Shown: positions 54,371 through 58,023 of the stretch, piece by piece | Layout: every line of letters starts with the position of its first letter | Numbering within the stretch: position 1 is the first letter of the stretch | NCBI RefSeq assembly: GCF_003859795.1 | Contig: NZ_RQYI01000013.1 | Coordinates: 1-58,023, forward strand | Length of the DNA stretch: 58,023 nt | Direction: 5' to 3' | DNA from: Alloprevotella sp. OH1205_COT-284 | Lineage (GTDB): Bacteria; Bacteroidota; Bacteroidia; Bacteroidales; Bacteroidaceae | The notes under the pieces: generated by a model | What the model was told of the DNA's origin: nothing | Database searches by the model: none | What the model saw: only the letters and a program-made list of their open reading frames with translations | Program-made: the position numbers and the translations under genes

Positions 54371-54378
54371 CAAAGTTA
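54371..54378 (-). promoter_or_regulatory. Candidate -7 box for the ATPase-DUF4435 pair
   Basis: Minus-strand TAACTTTG (TAnnTTTG) 24 nt before the ATG at 54347. No TTTG at -33. Confidence 0.5.
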
Positions 54379-54580
54379 AATAAAAAAGAGGAGAACGGCT
54401 CTTTTTTGTCGCGAAAAAGCCGAAAAGCATCGTTTTTAACGTCCGAATGCCTCCGACGGCCGCCTGCCCTTTGGGGAGAGTGCCTCTCCGCACGACGGAC
54501 GGCAGCGAGAGCGAAGCACCCGAAAACTGCGTTTTACGCTTTCTTTGGATTTCAAAAAGCCGTATGCTCCGACAAATGCG

Positions 54581-54588
54581 TATCTTTG
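54581..54588 (+). promoter_or_regulatory. Candidate -7 box for the beta-barrel gene
   Basis: TATCTTTG fits TAnnTTTG, 62 nt before the ATG at 54650. The surrounding GTATCTTTGC (54580-54589) equals the CTnDOT core target. Confidence 0.5.
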
Positions 54589-54649
54589 CCCTCGCGACTT
54601 TCCGCAGGAGACAGTTTGCTCTCCCACCCTCTCCACACAGCATAGACCC

Positions 54650-57600
54650 ATGAACATCAAACTCTTCTTCTTACTCTCTTTTTTTCTTGCCGCTTTGGGG
54701 TTGGACGCCCAAAGCCTCACGATTGCCGGATCGGTTGCCGATGCCCAAAACGGGCGTCCCATCGAAATGGCCACCGTTCGTCTGCTGCTCCTGCCCGACA
54801 GTACGCTTGCAGACGGCACTTCGACCGACAGCCTCGGCCGTTTTTTTCTGACGGGCAAACAAGGCGGCCGCCACTTGTTGAAGATCAACTACGTGGGCTT
54901 CGAACCGGTTGAAAAAGTACTCCGCCTTTCTGCCGACACCGACACGACGCGCGTGGGAGAGATCAGACTCTCGGGCAACGACATTGCCCTCGGCACGGCC
55001 GTGGTCACGGCCACCGTTGCACGTGTCGAACAACGAGAAGACACCACCGTGTTCAATGCGGCCGCCTTCCGCACGCCCGAAGGCAGCACCTTGGAGGCAT
55101 TGGTCAAACAACTGCCCGGCGCGGAAGTGAGTGAGGACGGAACGATCAAGGTGAACGGGAAGACGGTCAAAGAGTTTCTCGTAAACGGCAAAGACTTCTT
55201 CAAAGGCGACACGAAAGTGGTGATGAAAAATCTGCCCACACGCCTTGTTTCAAAGGTGAAGACCTACGACAAAAAGAGCGATTATGCCGAGCAAACGGGC
55301 ATTGACGACGGCGAGGAATCCTTCGTGATCGACATCGCCACCAAGCGCGAACTCAATCAGAGCTTCGTGTCGAACATCGATCTCGGCGGAGGCCGGGATT
55401 ATCGCCAAACGGGGGTGTATTCGGGCAAGGCCTTCGGGTCGCACTTCACCGACAACAGCCGCATCAGCTTCCTGGCCTCTCACAACAACGTGGGCGACAA
55501 CAGTTTCGGGGCACCGCGCGGCATGCGTTTCGGCGGCAGCGGCAACGGCATCACCGCTTCCACCATGGTCGGCACGGACTTCTCGTGGGACAACGGCCGA
55601 AAGAAAAACACTCGCAACTTTTTTGAAGTGGGCGGACACTTTCTTTTTCACCGCTCCGACAACGACACCGAAACCATCTCGACGAGCGAAACATTTCTCA
55701 CCTCGTCGGCGCGAAAGCGAAGCTTCGCCAACTCCCACCGATGGAGCGGTACGCTCAACCGATCCATTGACACGCGCCTGCGCTTGAAATGGAATCCCGA
55801 CACGCTGACGAGCCTGTCGTTCCGCCCGGGCTTCAACTGGAAACGCTCCAACACGAGCACACTCTCTCGAACGGCCACTTTCGACCAAAACCCCTTCGAG
55901 CGATATGGGCTCGACGAAACGGATGAAATTCTCGACCGTGCATTTCGACACGCTCCCATCAACGGACACATTGAGACGGAAGACGATTTCTTGGTCAATC
56001 TGAACCGACGCCACCGCCTCAGACAAAGCTCTTCGCACAACATCAACGGACGCCTCGAAATCACACGCCGACATGGCAGCAAAGGCGGACGCAACATTTC
56101 GTTACAGGCACAGGGAGGATATAGTGAAAACGAATCGTTTGCCTACTCGGAAGCCGACATCCACACTCGTAACACCACGCTCCCTCCCTCAGCCCCCGGC
56201 CTCTCCGTGCTGAAAACCAACAGCACACACCAATTCACACTAAACGATGCCACCACGTGGAATTACCGCGTGGGAGGAAGCTACGTCGAGCCGATTGCCG
56301 GAAAACTCCTTGCCGAGTTTCGCTACAACTACGAACACCGCTTCAACGACTCCAACCTCTCGCTCTACAATCTCCACAGTCTGCGCGGCTACAACACCCT
56401 TGCCGACTTCTTGGCCGACCACCCCCAGTATGCCGGCATCGGCCACCTGTATCGCCCCGGAGCCGGAAGCCTCATCTCTTGGATGGATCCGGCTCAACTG
56501 CTCTCCCTGCTCAATGCCGACGACCTGCAAGCCGCTTTGCGCGACGACCAAAACTCGCAATACGCCACCTATCACTACCACACCCACAACGCACAAATCC
56601 GTCTGCGCTTCAACAACCAAAAGCTCAACCTCAATGTCGGTTTGAACTTTCAGCCCGAACGCACACGCCTTCAATACGAACGGCCGCTCGTCGGAGCGAT
56701 CGACACCGTGCGCACCGTGTCCAACCTCTCGCCACAAGTCAGACTGCGCTACAATTTCTCGAAGACGCGCCGATTCGTCCTCAACTACCGCGGTTCGTCG
56801 AGCGAACCGTCGATGACCAACCTGCTCAACATCGTGGACAGCTCCGACCCACTCAACATTTCGGTGGGCAATCCCGGTTTGAAACCCTCTTGGAACGATG
56901 CTTTGCGCGCCAACTACAACGACTACGACCCCGAAACGCAACGCGGCATCATGGCACACCTCACCTTCAACCAAACTCGAAACGCCATCACCACGCTCCT
57001 CGTTTACGACACCGCCACCGGACGCCGCTTCACCCGACCCGAAAACATCTCCGGACAACACAATGCCTCGGCCGGACTGACTTTCAACACACCTCTCGAC
57101 CGCGAAAAAATCTTCAATCTCTCCACTTCGTCCAACGCCTCCCATCATCGTTCCGTGGCCTACGTTTCGACCGCCGCCACCCCCATAGCCTCAGGACAGA
57201 CGCCCGATTTGACGGAAATCAATCGGCTCTTTGCCAACATCGCCGCCGAGCGCAACATCAGCCGAGCCACCACCCTCTCCGAACGTATCGATCTGTCTTA
57301 TCGGCAACCGCTGTGGGACGTTTCGCTCAACGGAGCGGTAAACTATCAACACGCCCGCTCATCGCTGCAACCGCTCAACAATCTCGACACATGGAGCTTC
57401 TCCTACGGCGCAGCGGCCAACATCAATCTCGACAACGGCCTGAGCCTTTCCACCGATTTGCGCATGAACTCGCGCCGCGGTTTCGCCTCCTCGGCCATGA
57501 ACACCGACGAACTGCTCTGGAACGCACAACTCTCCAAATCTTTTTTGGCCGACCGATCGCTCACGATGAGTCTGCGATTCTACGACCTGCTGCGCCAACA

Positions 57601-57850
57601 AAGCAACATCTCGCGCAACATCGACGCCACCATGCGCACCGACGCTTGGCACAACGGCATCCATGCCTATGTCATGCTCCACTTGATCTATAAGATCAAC
57701 ATCTTCGGTGGATCGAAAGGAGCCAAACACCCCGACAATCGCAAGGACAACGACGACCGACGCCCCCCTCGCTTCGAGCGGCATCCCGGCACGTCTTCCG
57801 GCGGTGCGTTTCGCCCAAGCCAATATTCCGGCATACGTTCCGACTTCTGA
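54650..57850 (+). CDS. Outer-membrane beta-barrel protein, TonB-receptor-like with regulatory-like domain
   Basis: A 1066-residue outer-membrane protein: signal peptide (ends LGLDAQ), a carboxypeptidase-regulatory-like beta-sandwich (LTIAGSVADAQNGRPIEMATV, about 23-105), a plug-like domain (AFRTPEGSTLEALVKQLPGAEVSEDGTIKVNGKTVKEFLVNGKDFF), and a large barrel. The C-terminal ~45 residues are polar, charged and Gly/Pro-rich after the last predicted strand (GIHAYVMLHLIYKINIFGG). This is the outer-membrane beta-barrel family of Bacteroidetes related to TonB receptors. Substrate unknown; no partner SusD gene is adjacent. A 21-nt tandem array starts 47 nt downstream. Confidence 0.88.
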   Translation: MNIKLFFLLSFFLAALGLDAQSLTIAGSVADAQNGRPIEMATVRLLLLPDSTLADGTSTDSLGRFFLTGKQGGRHLLKINYVGFEPVEKVLRLSADTDTTRVGEIRLSGNDIALGTAVVTATVARVEQREDTTVFNAAAFRTPEGSTLEALVKQLPGAEVSEDGTIKVNGKTVKEFLVNGKDFFKGDTKVVMKNLPTRLVSKVKTYDKKSDYAEQTGIDDGEESFVIDIATKRELNQSFVSNIDLGGGRDYRQTGVYSGKAFGSHFTDNSRISFLASHNNVGDNSFGAPRGMRFGGSGNGITASTMVGTDFSWDNGRKKNTRNFFEVGGHFLFHRSDNDTETISTSETFLTSSARKRSFANSHRWSGTLNRSIDTRLRLKWNPDTLTSLSFRPGFNWKRSNTSTLSRTATFDQNPFERYGLDETDEILDRAFRHAPINGHIETEDDFLVNLNRRHRLRQSSSHNINGRLEITRRHGSKGGRNISLQAQGGYSENESFAYSEADIHTRNTTLPPSAPGLSVLKTNSTHQFTLNDATTWNYRVGGSYVEPIAGKLLAEFRYNYEHRFNDSNLSLYNLHSLRGYNTLADFLADHPQYAGIGHLYRPGAGSLISWMDPAQLLSLLNADDLQAALRDDQNSQYATYHYHTHNAQIRLRFNNQKLNLNVGLNFQPERTRLQYERPLVGAIDTVRTVSNLSPQVRLRYNFSKTRRFVLNYRGSSSEPSMTNLLNIVDSSDPLNISVGNPGLKPSWNDALRANYNDYDPETQRGIMAHLTFNQTRNAITTLLVYDTATGRRFTRPENISGQHNASAGLTFNTPLDREKIFNLSTSSNASHHRSVAYVSTAATPIASGQTPDLTEINRLFANIAAERNISRATTLSERIDLSYRQPLWDVSLNGAVNYQHARSSLQPLNNLDTWSFSYGAAANINLDNGLSLSTDLRMNSRRGFASSAMNTDELLWNAQLSKSFLADRSLTMSLRFYDLLRQQSNISRNIDATMRTDAWHNGIHAYVMLHLIYKINIFGGSKGAKHPDNRKDNDDRRPPRFERHPGTSSGGAFRPSQYSGIRSDF

Positions 57851-57896
57851 CGCAACGCGGTGCGAAAACATCGTTTCCCATCCCCCAAAAAACAAG

Positions 57897-58023
57897 TAAC
57901 GAGTAGAAAATTCTAAGCAACGAGTAGAAAATTCTAAGCAACGAGTAGAAAATTCTAAGTAACGAGTAGAAAATTCTAAGTAACGAGTAGAAAATTCTAA
58001 GTAACGAGTAGAAAATTCTAAGT
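57897..58023 (+). repeat. 21-nt tandem repeat array, locus 6, continues beyond the window
   Basis: Six complete 21-nt units (57897-58022), nearly identical, with only a T/C change at the first base of units 2 and 3, and the array runs off the right edge. The core is CGAGTAGAAAATTCTAAG and contains a TAGAA/TTCTA inverted pair. No spacers occur, so it is not a CRISPR array. Confidence 0.9.

Noticed and set aside
57897-58023. Possible CRISPR array
   Set aside because: Units follow each other with no spacers and no cas genes are present; it is a simple tandem repeat.
1-58023. tRNA or rRNA genes
   Set aside because: I looked for tRNA-like cloverleaf and conserved rRNA stretches and saw none; a dedicated scan could still reveal a tRNA missed by eye.

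Overview
The window is bacterial chromosome from a member of the order Bacteroidales. Three things support this: promoter-like elements of the Bacteroidetes type (TTTG, about 20 nt, TAnnTTTG) without strong Shine-Dalgarno sequences, a complete hmuYRSTUV-type haem uptake locus, and Bacteroidetes-specific proteins such as PorQ, the lipoprotein acyltransferase Lnb family and a serC-serA-DUF1015 cluster. The genus cannot be read from the sequence. An oral Porphyromonas/Prevotella/Alloprevotella-like organism is my guess.

Positions 1-7603 are A+T-rich and foreign-looking: the end of an integrated conjugative element of the CTnDOT type. It holds a DUF3408 transfer-gene remnant, a truncated tyrosine integrase, and a CTnDOT-like core site (GTACCTTTGC, 7594-7603) where the composition changes. 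Between the remnant and the integrase lies a compact minus-strand cargo operon (1101-5932): an XRE regulator, a DUF4297/Cap4-like nuclease, a small middle component, a DUF3732 ABC ATPase and an NdpA-like nucleoid-associated protein. This reads as an ABC-three-component (ABC-3C) conflict system with an extra fourth protein. It is bracketed by two diverged direct repeats of about 110 nt, each containing a minus-strand terminator.

Positions 7604-58023 are G+C-richer core-like chromosome. In order: DUF389 membrane protein, YhiN-like flavoprotein, peptidase T (8692-12806); divergent glycosidases GH2 and GH84 (12902-19043); the haem locus hmuYRSTUV (20166-29339); TonB and the type IX secretion protein PorQ (29728-31689); ispH, mnmA, a polyprenyl synthase and tatD (31744-35598); an AraC-type regulator overlapping an L-cysteine desulfidase-like gene (35602-37297); lnb, an alkaline-phosphatase-fold protein and secA (37874-44364); serC, serA and DUF1015 (44561-48085); a 56-residue peptide gene and manA (48260-49563); a minus-strand series of an ABC-type ATPase, a DUF4435 TOPRIM protein, a sodium:solute symporter and diaminopimelate dehydrogenase (54347 down to 49867); and a large outer-membrane beta-barrel protein (54650-57850).

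The intergenic DNA is unusual. Three copies of a roughly 490-540 nt structured, non-coding element (7882-8419, 19194-19731 inverted, 37336-37820) share nested TGCCTTCAC/GTGAAGGCA hairpins that can pair in two ways, and a strictly alternating purine-pyrimidine tract. A second repeat family with an exact 21-nt period occurs at six intergenic loci and becomes a tandem array at the right edge. These repeats and the ABC-3C cargo are the most promising parts of the window for something undescribed.
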